From an uncultured Pelagibacterales bacterium (GTDB lineage Bacteria; Pseudomonadota; Alphaproteobacteria; Pelagibacterales; Pelagibacteraceae): a stretch of DNA of 12,718 bases. Below are positions 1-6,434 of this stretch, piece by piece. Each line of letters opens with the position of its first letter. Position 1 is the stretch's first letter. The stretch lies in NCBI GenBank assembly GCA_913020625.1, contig CAJVZX010000017.1:1-12718 (forward strand), given 5' to 3'. The notes beneath the pieces were generated by a model, which worked only from the letters and a program-made list of their open reading frames with translations, did no database searches and was not told where the DNA came from. A program made the position numbers and the translations under genes.

Positions 1-182
1 TCAATCTTGTTTTTATCAATGAGCAATGGAGGCCTAGATTCAAAAATCTTTTTTTTTGCTTTTTCTGATATTTCTGTTTTTAAATCCAGCAAAGTTACTG
101 GAATATTTGCATTACACAATTGTGCTGCAATACCGCTTCCCATAGTTCCTGAGCCAATAACCACTACATTTTTTATATTCAT
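1..182 (-). CDS. 3-hydroxyacyl-CoA dehydrogenase, N-terminal fragment (cut by window edge)
   Basis: The reading frame begins at an ATG at 182 and runs off the left edge, giving 60 residues. It opens with MNIKNVVVIGSGTMGSGIAA, the dinucleotide-binding Rossmann motif (GxGxMGxGIA) of 3-hydroxyacyl-CoA dehydrogenases, followed by an acidic residue after the second strand (LLDLK) that would bind the NAD ribose. The family oxidises L-3-hydroxyacyl-CoA to 3-ketoacyl-CoA in beta-oxidation. The stretch KKIFESRPPLLIDKNKI resembles the long FadN-type proteins, in which the dehydrogenase domain is N-terminal and a hydratase-like domain follows. That subfamily call is inference, because only the beginning is visible; a short 3-hydroxybutyryl-CoA dehydrogenase is the alternative. 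The start lies 11 bases after the leuB stop on the same strand, so it probably belongs to the same transcript, although its role is unrelated to leucine synthesis. Confidence 0.85.
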   Translation of the reverse strand, partial: MNIKNVVVIGSGTMGSGIAAQLCNANIPVTLLDLKTEISEKAKKKIFESRPPLLIDKNKI

Positions 183-193
183 TGAGCTAGATA

Positions 194-1300
194 CTATTTA
201 AGTTTTGAAATTATTGCATCACCCATTTGTGATGTAGAAACTTCTTTCATTCCTTTAGAAATAATATCTTTTGTTCTCAATCCTTCATCTAATACTTCTT
301 GAACTGCCTTTTCTAAAATATCCGCTTCTTTATCTAAATTTAGAGAATATCTTAAAGCCATGGCAAAACTCAAAATAGAAGCAATCGGATTTGCTATTCC
401 TTTTCCTGCAATATCTGGAGCTGATCCATGAACGGGTTCATACATTGATCTAATATTTCCATTTTTATCTTTTGCTCCTAATGATGCTGAGGGTAAAAGA
501 CCTAGTGAGCCAGTTAGCATTGATGCTTCATCTGATAAGATGTCTCCAAATAGATTATCAGTAACAATTACATCAAATTGCTTGGGATTTCTTAAAAGTT
601 GCATTGCGCAATTATCTGCCAACATGTGATTTAATTCTATATCTTTAAATTCTTTATCTTTTAAAGATTGAACTTCCTCTCTCCATAAAACTCCTGCTTC
701 CATAACATTAGATTTTTCACACGAAGTTACTTTCTTGCCTCTTTTTTTTGCAAGTTCAAACGCTACTCTTGCCACTCTAATTATTTCATTTGTTGTATAT
801 GAATGAGTATTAGTTCCTCTTCTCTCACCATTTTCAATAAGCTTAATCCCTCTTGGTTCACCAAAATATATTCCGCCTGTAAGTTCTCTTACAATCATTA
901 TATCTAAACCCGAAACTATTTCTGGTTTAAGGCTTGAGGCATCTACTAATTGTTTAAAACAAATTGCTGGTCTTAAATTAGCAAATAATTTTAATTCTTT
1001 TCTAAGTTTTAAAAGTGCACGCTCTGGTCTTTTTGAAAATTCTAAATTATCATATTTGGGACCACCAACTGCTCCTAAAATAACAGCTTCACTTTCTAAT
1101 GCTTTATAAAATACCTCATCAGTAATTGGATTTTTATGTTTGTCATAAGCTGCTCCACCAACTAAATCTTCATCAATATCAAAATCTAAAGACTTTTTAG
1201 AATTAAACCATTGAATAATTTTTTTAACTTCTGCCACAACTTCCTGGCCAATTCCATCTCCCGGTAGAAGTAGAATTTTTCTTTTTTTAACTTTAATCAT
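194..1300 (-). CDS. leuB: 3-isopropylmalate dehydrogenase
   Basis: This 368-residue protein has the usual family length. LeuB oxidises and decarboxylates 3-isopropylmalate to 2-oxoisocaproate with NAD+, the third specific step of leucine synthesis, in the cytoplasm. Visible motifs are the N-terminal LLPGDGIGQE (residues 11-20), the substrate loop and arginines in ERALLKLRKEL and FANLRP (93-111), RELTGGIYFG (138-147), and the signature NLFGDILSDEASMLTGSLGL (249-268) with metal-binding aspartates. It ends in EPVHGSAPDIAGKGIANP (288-305), which forms the NAD site. TGGIYFG and the HGSAPDIAG segment favour LeuB over isocitrate or tartrate dehydrogenase. The start ATG overlaps the leuD stop by four bases (ATGA), which suggests translational coupling. 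No other Shine-Dalgarno site is evident. Confidence 0.97.
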   Translation of the reverse strand: MIKVKKRKILLLPGDGIGQEVVAEVKKIIQWFNSKKSLDFDIDEDLVGGAAYDKHKNPITDEVFYKALESEAVILGAVGGPKYDNLEFSKRPERALLKLRKELKLFANLRPAICFKQLVDASSLKPEIVSGLDIMIVRELTGGIYFGEPRGIKLIENGERRGTNTHSYTTNEIIRVARVAFELAKKRGKKVTSCEKSNVMEAGVLWREEVQSLKDKEFKDIELNHMLADNCAMQLLRNPKQFDVIVTDNLFGDILSDEASMLTGSLGLLPSASLGAKDKNGNIRSMYEPVHGSAPDIAGKGIANPIASILSFAMALRYSLNLDKEADILEKAVQEVLDEGLRTKDIISKGMKEVSTSQMGDAIISKLK

Positions 1301-1899
1301 TTATATAACCATGGTTTGGTTTGTTTAATTTTATTCTCAAAATTTATAATTAGATCAGACTTTTCTAGAGACAAGGCAATATCATCTAATCCCTCCAGTA
1401 AACATTTTCTTTTGAAAGGATCAACTATAAATTTATATTCTTTATTTCCAGCTTTAATCACATAATTATTTAGATCTATTTCAATTTCTTCTTTTCTTTT
1501 AGAATATTCTGATAGTTCACTAATCTTATCCTCATTTAAAGTTATTGGTAAAATACCATTTTTAAAACAATTATTATAAAATATATCTGCAAAACTAGAG
1601 CTAATAACACACGTTATTCCAAAATCTAATAATGCCCAAGGAGCATGCTCTCTTGATGAGCCACATCCAAAATTTTTACCTACAATTAAAATTTTTGAAT
1701 TAGAATAAGGTTCTTTATTCAAAATAAAATCTGAAATAGGCTTTTCATTATCATCGTATCTAATTTCGAAAAATAAACTTTTTCCTAATCCATTTCTTTT
1801 AATCGTTTTCAAAAACTGTTTAGGAATTATCATATCTGTGTCTATATTTATATTTGGTAAATATGCAGGTATACTTTTTAGTTTATTAAATTTTTTCAT
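1297..1899 (-). CDS. leuD: 3-isopropylmalate dehydratase, small subunit
   Basis: This 200-residue protein has the normal length for the swivelling small subunit of isopropylmalate isomerase, which with LeuC converts 2-isopropylmalate to 3-isopropylmalate through isopropylmaleate. The sequence shows NIDTDMIIPKQFLKT (residues 18-32), the conserved substrate-facing loop, and GKNFGCGSSREHAPWAL (74-90), the hallmark of the aconitase swivel domain in the LeuD subfamily. Its ATG directly abuts the leuC stop codon (zero spacing), and its own stop overlaps the leuB start, so leuC, leuD and leuB are almost certainly co-translated. The tail FENKIKQTKPWLYK is Lys-rich, in line with the AT-rich genome. 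Homoaconitase small subunit is the only realistic alternative, and the adjacent leuB argues against it. Confidence 0.96.
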   Translation of the reverse strand: MKKFNKLKSIPAYLPNINIDTDMIIPKQFLKTIKRNGLGKSLFFEIRYDDNEKPISDFILNKEPYSNSKILIVGKNFGCGSSREHAPWALLDFGITCVISSSFADIFYNNCFKNGILPITLNEDKISELSEYSKRKEEIEIDLNNYVIKAGNKEYKFIVDPFKRKCLLEGLDDIALSLEKSDLIINFENKIKQTKPWLYK

Positions 1900-3303
1900 C
1901 TATTTTTGATACTTTCTTACATCGGCTAAATTCCCAGAAATAGCTGCTGCTGCTGCCATTGCTGGACTTACTAGATGAGTTCTGCCACCTCTTCCTTGTC
2001 TGCCTTCAAAATTTCTATTTGAAGTAGATGCGCCTCGCTCTTTCGGATTTAATTTGTCAGCATTCATAGCAAGACACATAGAACAACCAGGCTCTCTCCA
2101 TTCAAATCCAGAATCTAAAAATATTTTATCCAATCCTTCTTGTTCTGCCTGTTCTTTAACAAGTCCAGAACCTGGAACAACCATTGCTTTTATATGTTGA
2201 ACTATTTTTTTATCTTTTAAGATTTTTGCTGCTTCTCTTAAATCCTCAATTCTTCCATTTGTACAACTTCCTATAAAAACTACATCTATTTTAATATCTT
2301 TGACTGCCATATTAGGAGTTAAACCCATATAATTTAAGGATCTTTCCATCGCTATCCGTTTATCTTTATCATTTTCTTTTTTAGGATCCGGAATATTTCC
2401 TTCAATAGAAACTACATCTTGAGGTGAAGTTCCCCATGTAACCATTGGGCTTATATCATTTCCTTCAATTGAAATTTCTTTATCGAATTTACAATTAGAA
2501 TCTGACTGTAATTTTTCGTAATGGTTTAATGCTTTTTTCCAATCTTCTCCATGTGGAGATTTCGGCTTATCTTTTAAATATGAAAATATTTTTTCATCTG
2601 GTTCTATTAATCCAGCACGTGCTCCACCTTCGATTGTCATATTGCAGATTGTCATTCTTTGTTCAACACTTAATGATTTTATAACTTCGCCAGAATATTC
2701 AATAACATATCCTGTTCCTCCCGCAGTTCCAATTTTTCCAATTATTTGAAGAATTACATCTTTTGAAGTTACTCCAATAGGCAATTTACCATTAACATTA
2801 ATTCTTAAATTTTTTGATTTTTTTTGAATTAAAGTTTGTGTTGCTAAAACATGTTCAACTTCTGATGTTCCAATTCCAAAAGCTAAAGATCCAAATGCTC
2901 CATGTGTTGCTGTATGACTATCCCCGCAAACAATTATAGTCCCTGGCTGCGTAAACCCTTGCTCTGGACCAATTATATGAACTATGCCTTGTCTCTTATC
3001 GTTCATACCAAAAAGTTCTATATCAAATTCTTTACAATTTCTTTCTAATGTTTCAATTTGTATTTTAGATTCAATATCATCAATTCCTTTAGACCTGTCA
3101 GTAGTTGGGACATTATGGTCAGCAACTGCCAATGTTAGATTGGGCTGCCTTACTTTTCTTTTTAAAATTCTTAAACCCTCAAATGCTTGAGGGCTAGTAA
3201 CCTCATGAATTAAATGTCTATCAACATACAATAATGAAGTTCCATCATCTTGTTGATGGACTAAATGTTCATTCCAAATTTTATCGTATAGTGTTTGGGG
3301 CAT
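1900..3303 (-). CDS. leuC: 3-isopropylmalate dehydratase, large subunit
   Basis: This 467-residue protein matches the standard LeuC length. It carries the [4Fe-4S] cluster of isopropylmalate isomerase. Three cysteine ligands are visible: Cys347 in FIGSCTNGRIEDLR, and Cys407 and Cys410 in EPGCSMCLAMN. Other family blocks are DRHLIHEVTSPQAFEGLR (28-45), VADHNVPTTDR (60-70), CGDSHTATHGAFGSLAFGIG (126-145) and GRGGRTHLVSPAMAAAAA at the C-terminus. The start MPQTLYDKIWNEH is the usual LeuC beginning. It begins only 11 bases after the rplS stop, in an A/T-only spacer without a clear ribosome-binding site. The leucine genes therefore appear to continue the ribosomal-protein transcript and lack a promoter of their own. 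I recall rplS-leuC adjacency in other alphaproteobacteria, so the arrangement is probably ancestral. Confidence 0.97.
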   Translation of the reverse strand: MPQTLYDKIWNEHLVHQQDDGTSLLYVDRHLIHEVTSPQAFEGLRILKRKVRQPNLTLAVADHNVPTTDRSKGIDDIESKIQIETLERNCKEFDIELFGMNDKRQGIVHIIGPEQGFTQPGTIIVCGDSHTATHGAFGSLAFGIGTSEVEHVLATQTLIQKKSKNLRINVNGKLPIGVTSKDVILQIIGKIGTAGGTGYVIEYSGEVIKSLSVEQRMTICNMTIEGGARAGLIEPDEKIFSYLKDKPKSPHGEDWKKALNHYEKLQSDSNCKFDKEISIEGNDISPMVTWGTSPQDVVSIEGNIPDPKKENDKDKRIAMERSLNYMGLTPNMAVKDIKIDVVFIGSCTNGRIEDLREAAKILKDKKIVQHIKAMVVPGSGLVKEQAEQEGLDKIFLDSGFEWREPGCSMCLAMNADKLNPKERGASTSNRNFEGRQGRGGRTHLVSPAMAAAAAISGNLADVRKYQK

Positions 3304-3314
3304 TTAGAAAAAAA

Positions 3315-3830
3315 TTATTTTTTTTCTTTTTCAGAGTTATCTTTATTTTTATTTTCAGTTTGTTTTAATAGAGTTTTTATATCTTTTTTATCTTCTGAAA
3401 TTGATGTTTCTAATTTTTTATTTTCTTCTTTTTCTTCTTCTACTTTGACTTCCATATCAATACCAATTTTTTTCTTAATTTTTTCTACAATACGAGCTGA
3501 TTTTCCAGTTCTATCTCTTAAATAATACAATTTAGCTCTTCTTACTTGCCCAGATCTAATAACTTGGATTGAACCGATTATCGGACTGTAAAGTGCAAAA
3601 GTTCTTTCAACACCTTCTCCAAATGAAATTTTTCTTATAGTAAATGAAGAATTTATATCTCTATTTTTTTTTGCAATACAAACACCTTCAAAATATTGAA
3701 TTCTTTCTCTTTTACCCTCGGTAATTCTTACGCCAACTTTAACTATATCTCCTGGAAAAAATTTTGGAATTTTTTTTGAAGAAACTATTTTTTTAACATG
3801 CGCTTTGTTTATGTCTTCTATTGTTTTCAT
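3315..3830 (-). CDS. rplS: 50S ribosomal protein L19 with long charged C-terminal tail
   Basis: L19 sits at the 30S-50S interface of the ribosome. The core (residues 1 to about 118) shows the family pattern: an N-terminal MKTIEDI helix, FPGDIVKVGVRITEGKRERIQYFEGVCIAKKNRDINSSFTIRKIS, GEGVERTFALYSPIIGSIQVIRSGQVRRAKLYYLRDRTGKSARI. The protein is 171 residues when started at the ATG at 3830. Bacterial L19 is usually about 115-130, so residues from about 120 onward form an extra Glu/Lys-rich tail (VEEEKEENKKLETSISEDKKD, ending KDNSEKEKK) likely to be disordered. An in-frame TTG five codons upstream (3845) would lie three bases from the trmD stop. I prefer the ATG because the homologous sequence begins at MKTIEDI. 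The gap to trmD is then 18 bases. Confidence 0.95.
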   Translation of the reverse strand: MKTIEDINKAHVKKIVSSKKIPKFFPGDIVKVGVRITEGKRERIQYFEGVCIAKKNRDINSSFTIRKISFGEGVERTFALYSPIIGSIQVIRSGQVRRAKLYYLRDRTGKSARIVEKIKKKIGIDMEVKVEEEKEENKKLETSISEDKKDIKTLLKQTENKNKDNSEKEKK

Positions 3831-3848
3831 ATTAATTGCAAGCAAGGT

Positions 3849-4538
3849 TTAATTCTTTCTTTTATATTTTTCCCACAAATCTGGTCTTCGGCGTCGTGTT
3901 ATAGCCTCAGATTGGGATAAACGCCAGTCTTTAATTCTTACATGATCTCCAGATAATAACACATCGGGAACATTTTTTCCCTCCCATTTTTGAGGTTTTG
4001 TATATTGTGGATATTCTAAAAGTCCATTTTCAAAGCTTTCATCTGTTTTTGACATTTCATTTCCTAATACACCTGGAAGAAGTCTAACAATAGAATCAAG
4101 TAAAACATAGACAGCTGTTTCACCTCCAGACAAAATGTAATCTCCTAAGCTAATTTCTTCAACATTTCTTGTTTCTAAAAATCTTTGATCAATACCCTCA
4201 AAATGTCCACAAATTAAATTTATTGTTTTTTCTTTAGATAATTTTTTGGCTATATTTTGATTGAAAACTTTACCTTTTGGAGAAAGGTAAATTATTTTTT
4301 CTTTTTTATTTGTATTTTTGTCAATTGATTTTGCTATTACATCTGGTTTAATAATCATGCCACTTCCTCCGCCAAAAGGAGTATCATCTACAGTTTTATG
4401 TTTATCATCAGCGGAGTCTCTAATATTTACCGTAACTATTGACCATATTTTTTTATCTAAAGCCTTTTTATACAGACCTTGATTAAACGGCCCAGGAAAT
4501 ATTTCTGGATATAAAGTAAATACTCTTGCAACAAACAT
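3849..4538 (-). CDS. trmD: tRNA (guanine-N1)-methyltransferase
   Basis: TrmD uses S-adenosylmethionine to methylate N1 of G37 in tRNAs reading CNN/GGN-type codons, which prevents +1 frameshifting. At 229 residues it has normal length. Visible SPOUT-class trefoil-knot elements are YLSPKGK (84-90), CGHFEGIDQR (110-119), SLGDYILSGGE (130-140) and LLPGVLGNEMSKTDESFENG (153-172). The acidic pair D166/E167 just before SF sits where the catalytic general base is expected; many TrmD proteins have Asp in the second position, so Glu167 deserves a check. EYPQYTKP (175-182), LLSGDH (194-199) and RRRRPDLW close the C-terminal tRNA-binding domain. The N-terminus ARVFTLYPEIFPGP is the family start. The gene lies 13 bases after rpsP and lacks the rimM partner usually found between them. 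Confidence 0.97.
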   Translation of the reverse strand: MFVARVFTLYPEIFPGPFNQGLYKKALDKKIWSIVTVNIRDSADDKHKTVDDTPFGGGSGMIIKPDVIAKSIDKNTNKKEKIIYLSPKGKVFNQNIAKKLSKEKTINLICGHFEGIDQRFLETRNVEEISLGDYILSGGETAVYVLLDSIVRLLPGVLGNEMSKTDESFENGLLEYPQYTKPQKWEGKNVPDVLLSGDHVRIKDWRLSQSEAITRRRRPDLWEKYKRKN

Positions 4539-4551
4539 AATTATCTTATTA

Positions 4552-4956
4552 TTATTTTTTTGTCTTTTCTTTTTTAGCTTCTGTTTTAGGAGCTTCTGTT
4601 TTAGCTTCCGTTTTAGGAGTCTCTGTTTTAGGAGCCTCTGTTTTAGTTTCTTTTTTTCTATCTTTTTTTGGAATAGCTTTTTTTGGATTATTTCCTTGAA
4701 CAGGCATTGACATCATTCCCAATTCGCCTAAAATTCTAGCAACTCTTATTGTTGGTTGAGCTCCCTTGCTAAGCCAATGTTTAACTCTTTTTTCTTCTAT
4801 TCCTATTCTTTCTTTTTTATTTTTTGGTAATAGAGGATTAAAAAATCCTAACTTTTCAATAAATCTTCCATCTCGTGGAAATCTACTATCTGCAACAACT
4901 ATTTTGTAAATGGGCCTTTTCTTTGCTCCACCCATTGATAATCTTAATTTTAACAT
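4552..4956 (-). CDS. rpsP: 30S ribosomal protein S16 with repetitive Lys/Glu/Thr/Pro tail
   Basis: S16 is a small-subunit protein that helps assemble the 30S body. The conserved core is residues 1 to about 82: MLKLRLSMGGAKKRPIYKIV, VADSRFPRDGRFIEKLGFFNP, then VKHWLSKGAQPTIRVARIL. Typical S16 is about 80-90 residues, but this protein has 134. The extra tail (about residues 88-134) is basic and low in complexity, with a repeated KTEAP/KTETP unit at 105-127. Such tails are disordered in other S16 proteins, and I can suggest no special role. A strong Shine-Dalgarno sequence (AAAGGAGA) lies just before the ATG, between the ffh stop and this start. The gene is 13 bases downstream of ffh, the common ffh-rpsP order. 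Confidence 0.97.
   Translation of the reverse strand: MLKLRLSMGGAKKRPIYKIVVADSRFPRDGRFIEKLGFFNPLLPKNKKERIGIEEKRVKHWLSKGAQPTIRVARILGELGMMSMPVQGNNPKKAIPKKDRKKETKTEAPKTETPKTEAKTEAPKTEAKKEKTKK
4576..4646 (-). repeat. In-frame tandem repeat encoding the S16 tail (KTEAP units)
   Basis: On the plus strand, units of the form CTGTTTTAGGAGC recur four to five times with small changes. The spacing is 15 bases, with one shortened unit of 12 bases. Read on the minus strand these are codons for Lys-Thr-Glu-Ala/Thr-Pro and Lys-Thr-Glu-Ala. All period lengths are multiples of three, so unit gain or loss keeps the S16 frame. The array probably arose by replication slippage and is likely to differ in copy number between strains. 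Confidence 0.8.
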
Positions 4957-4960
4957 TATT

Positions 4961-4968
4961 TCTCCTTT
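4961..4968 (-). promoter_or_regulatory. Strong Shine-Dalgarno site of rpsP
   Basis: The minus strand reads AAAGGAGA four bases before the rpsP ATG. It is the clearest ribosome-binding site in the window: ffh, rplS, leuC, dapF and the small membrane protein gene have only A/T-rich leaders. It fits the need for high S16 synthesis relative to Ffh from the same transcript. Confidence 0.8.
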
Positions 4969-4969
4969 A

Positions 4970-6328
4970 TTATTTTAATTGATTAAAAAGCTCAGGGGGT
5001 ATCCCCTTATCGTTCATTCCTTTTAGATCTCCTTTAGACATTTTTTTCATCATATCTGTCATTAATCTAAATTGTTTTAACAACTTATTGATAGTAGCTA
5101 CATCTGTTCCTGAGCCATTAGCAATTCTTTTTCTTCTTGAGCCGTTTATTAATTTTGGATTTTCTCTTTCTTTTTTCGTCATAGATAATATTATTGCTTC
5201 ATTTTGAGTTATAATCTTTTCGTCTACTCCAGCTTTATCCATTTGGGATTTAATTTTTGATACACCTGGTAAAAACGATAATATTCCTTCTATACCTCCC
5301 ATTTTTTTCATTTGTTTTAATTGTGAAAGATAGTCTTCCATTGAAAATTGTCCTTTTTTTAAATTCTCTTCAGTTTTTTTTAAGTTTTCTTGATCTATAT
5401 CTTGTGAAGCTTTTTCTACTAGAGATACAATGTCTCCCATGCCCAATATTCTATTTGTAATACGTTCAGGATGAAAAACTTCAAAATTTTCAATTTTCTC
5501 TCCAATACCTAAAAATTTTATTGGAACATTTGAAACATACTTCATGCTGATGGCTGCTCCACCCCTTCCATCACCATCTGCTCTTGTTAAAATAATTCCT
5601 GATATATCTACTGTTTTTTTAAATTCAGATGCAACATCTACTGCAACTTGTCCTGTTAATGAATCTGCTACTAATAATATTTCACTCGGATTAACTGTTG
5701 ATTGTATTTGTTTAATTTCGCTCATCATTTGTAAATCAATCTGAGTTCTTCCTGCGGTATCAAATAAAATAATTTCAGCTCCATTTAAATTGGCCGCACT
5801 TAATGCTCTTTTGCAAATATCAATTGGGGGCTGATCATTTACTATTGGCAATGTAAGAATAGATCCTTGTTCACCTAATATCTTTAATTGTTCTTGAGCG
5901 GCTGGTCTATAAACATCTAAACTGACCATCAAAATTTTTTTTTTATTATTTATCTCTAAATATTTTGCTAGTTTAGCAGTTGTTGTAGTTTTTCCAGATC
6001 CTTGCAAACCAACAAGCATAATTGAAACTGGAGGAACAGCATTCAAATTTATTTCAGACTTTGTATCCCCTAAAAATTTGACAAGTTCATCGTAAACTAT
6101 TTTAACAATCATTTGACCTGGAGTTGTTGATCTAATTATTTCCTGACCAATCGCTTTAGGTCTAATATTTTCAATTAATTTTTTAGCTACTGGCAAAGCA
6201 ACATCAGCTTCCAATAGACCTTGCCTGATCCCTCTTAAACCTTCATCAACCTCTTTTTCACTTAAAGAAGGTGCCTTTTTTAAAGAAGAAAAAATTTCTT
6301 CAAATTTATTAGTTAAATTTTCAAACAT
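4970..6328 (-). CDS. ffh: Signal recognition particle protein, SRP54-type GTPase
   Basis: Ffh binds the small SRP RNA and the signal sequences of nascent membrane proteins and docks with FtsY. From the ATG at 6328 the protein is 452 residues, the normal length. The order is N domain (about 1-95), then the GTPase domain with P-loop GLQGSGKTTTTAKLA (107-121), DVYRPAAQEQL (138-148), DTAGR (190-194) and TRADGDGRGG (248-257). Next is LGIGEKIENFEVFHPERITNRILGMGD (273-299), then a Met-rich M domain (about 325-435) with SRRKRIANGSGT (397-408), the RNA-binding helix-turn-helix segment. A GTG eight codons upstream (6352) is in frame, but it falls inside the terminator-like hairpin of the leader and adds residues (MPFLLGKI) not typical of Ffh, so I reject it. 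It heads an eight-gene minus-strand run. No Shine-Dalgarno site is obvious. Confidence 0.97.
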   Translation of the reverse strand: MFENLTNKFEEIFSSLKKAPSLSEKEVDEGLRGIRQGLLEADVALPVAKKLIENIRPKAIGQEIIRSTTPGQMIVKIVYDELVKFLGDTKSEINLNAVPPVSIMLVGLQGSGKTTTTAKLAKYLEINNKKKILMVSLDVYRPAAQEQLKILGEQGSILTLPIVNDQPPIDICKRALSAANLNGAEIILFDTAGRTQIDLQMMSEIKQIQSTVNPSEILLVADSLTGQVAVDVASEFKKTVDISGIILTRADGDGRGGAAISMKYVSNVPIKFLGIGEKIENFEVFHPERITNRILGMGDIVSLVEKASQDIDQENLKKTEENLKKGQFSMEDYLSQLKQMKKMGGIEGILSFLPGVSKIKSQMDKAGVDEKIITQNEAIILSMTKKERENPKLINGSRRKRIANGSGTDVATINKLLKQFRLMTDMMKKMSKGDLKGMNDKGIPPELFNQLK

Positions 6329-6434
6329 AATTTTGCCCAACAAAAAAGGCACTAGTGGGCGAACCCTCGCTGACTAGTGTCGATCTCTTTGTTTCCAAAG
6401 ACACCGCAAATTGCTGATTTTGCGGAAGTTCGCG
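6329..6434 (-). promoter_or_regulatory. Structured 5' leader RNA of ffh (ffh motif-type cis-regulatory element)
   Basis: This stretch is clearly richer in G+C than its surroundings and full of inverted repeats. Read on the minus strand: GCGAAC (6433-6428) can pair with GTTCGC (6364-6359) as closing helix P1. Inside it are P2, CCGCAAA (6425-6419) with TTTGCGG (6410-6404), and P3, TCTTTG (6401-6396) with CAAAGA (6391-6386), capped by a GAAA tetraloop. The closing helix with two inner hairpins would make a three-way junction starting at the predicted 5' end. I recall a published computational screen of Ca. Pelagibacter ubique reporting a candidate structured RNA upstream of the SRP protein gene. 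Position and composition fit, but I cannot confirm identity without a covariance model. The pairings are seen directly; the regulatory role is inferred. Confidence 0.8.
6342..6379 (-). terminator. Terminator-like hairpin with U6 tract inside the ffh leader
   Basis: On the minus strand, CACTAGT (6379-6373) pairs with ACTAGTG (6356-6350). Within it, GCGA (6370-6367) pairs with TCGC (6362-6359) around a GGGT loop, separated from the outer stem by a CA/CC internal loop. After two C residues comes TTTTTT (6347-6342). This is the layout of an intrinsic terminator placed 13 bases before the ffh ATG. TCGC is also the 3' strand of leader helix P1, so the full terminator and P1 cannot both form. If functional it would attenuate transcription of ffh and everything downstream. 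It has not been shown to terminate. Confidence 0.6.

Noticed and set aside
3295..3525. Plus-strand open frame of 76 codons opposite rplS
   Set aside because: It is Phe/Ser-rich because it is the complement of the Lys/Glu-rich L19 tail, with no start signal or family resemblance. It is a shadow frame.
3831..3845. TTG start for rplS at 3845
   Set aside because: The family start MKTIEDI is served by the ATG at 3830, and neither start has a Shine-Dalgarno site that would favour the TTG.
6329..6352. Upstream GTG start for ffh at 6352 (eight extra residues)
   Set aside because: The added residues are unlike Ffh N-termini, and the codon lies inside the terminator-like hairpin. The ATG at 6328 gives the canonical MFENLTNKFE start.
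6329..6434. The structured region as the SRP RNA (4.5S) gene itself, or a mimic of its domain IV
   Set aside because: Adjacency to ffh makes the idea attractive, and P3 has a GNRA-type GAAA loop. However, I do not see the conserved domain IV internal-loop sequences (the GGUCAGG...GGAAGCAGC type) on either strand, and the fold is a multi-hairpin leader, not one long hairpin.
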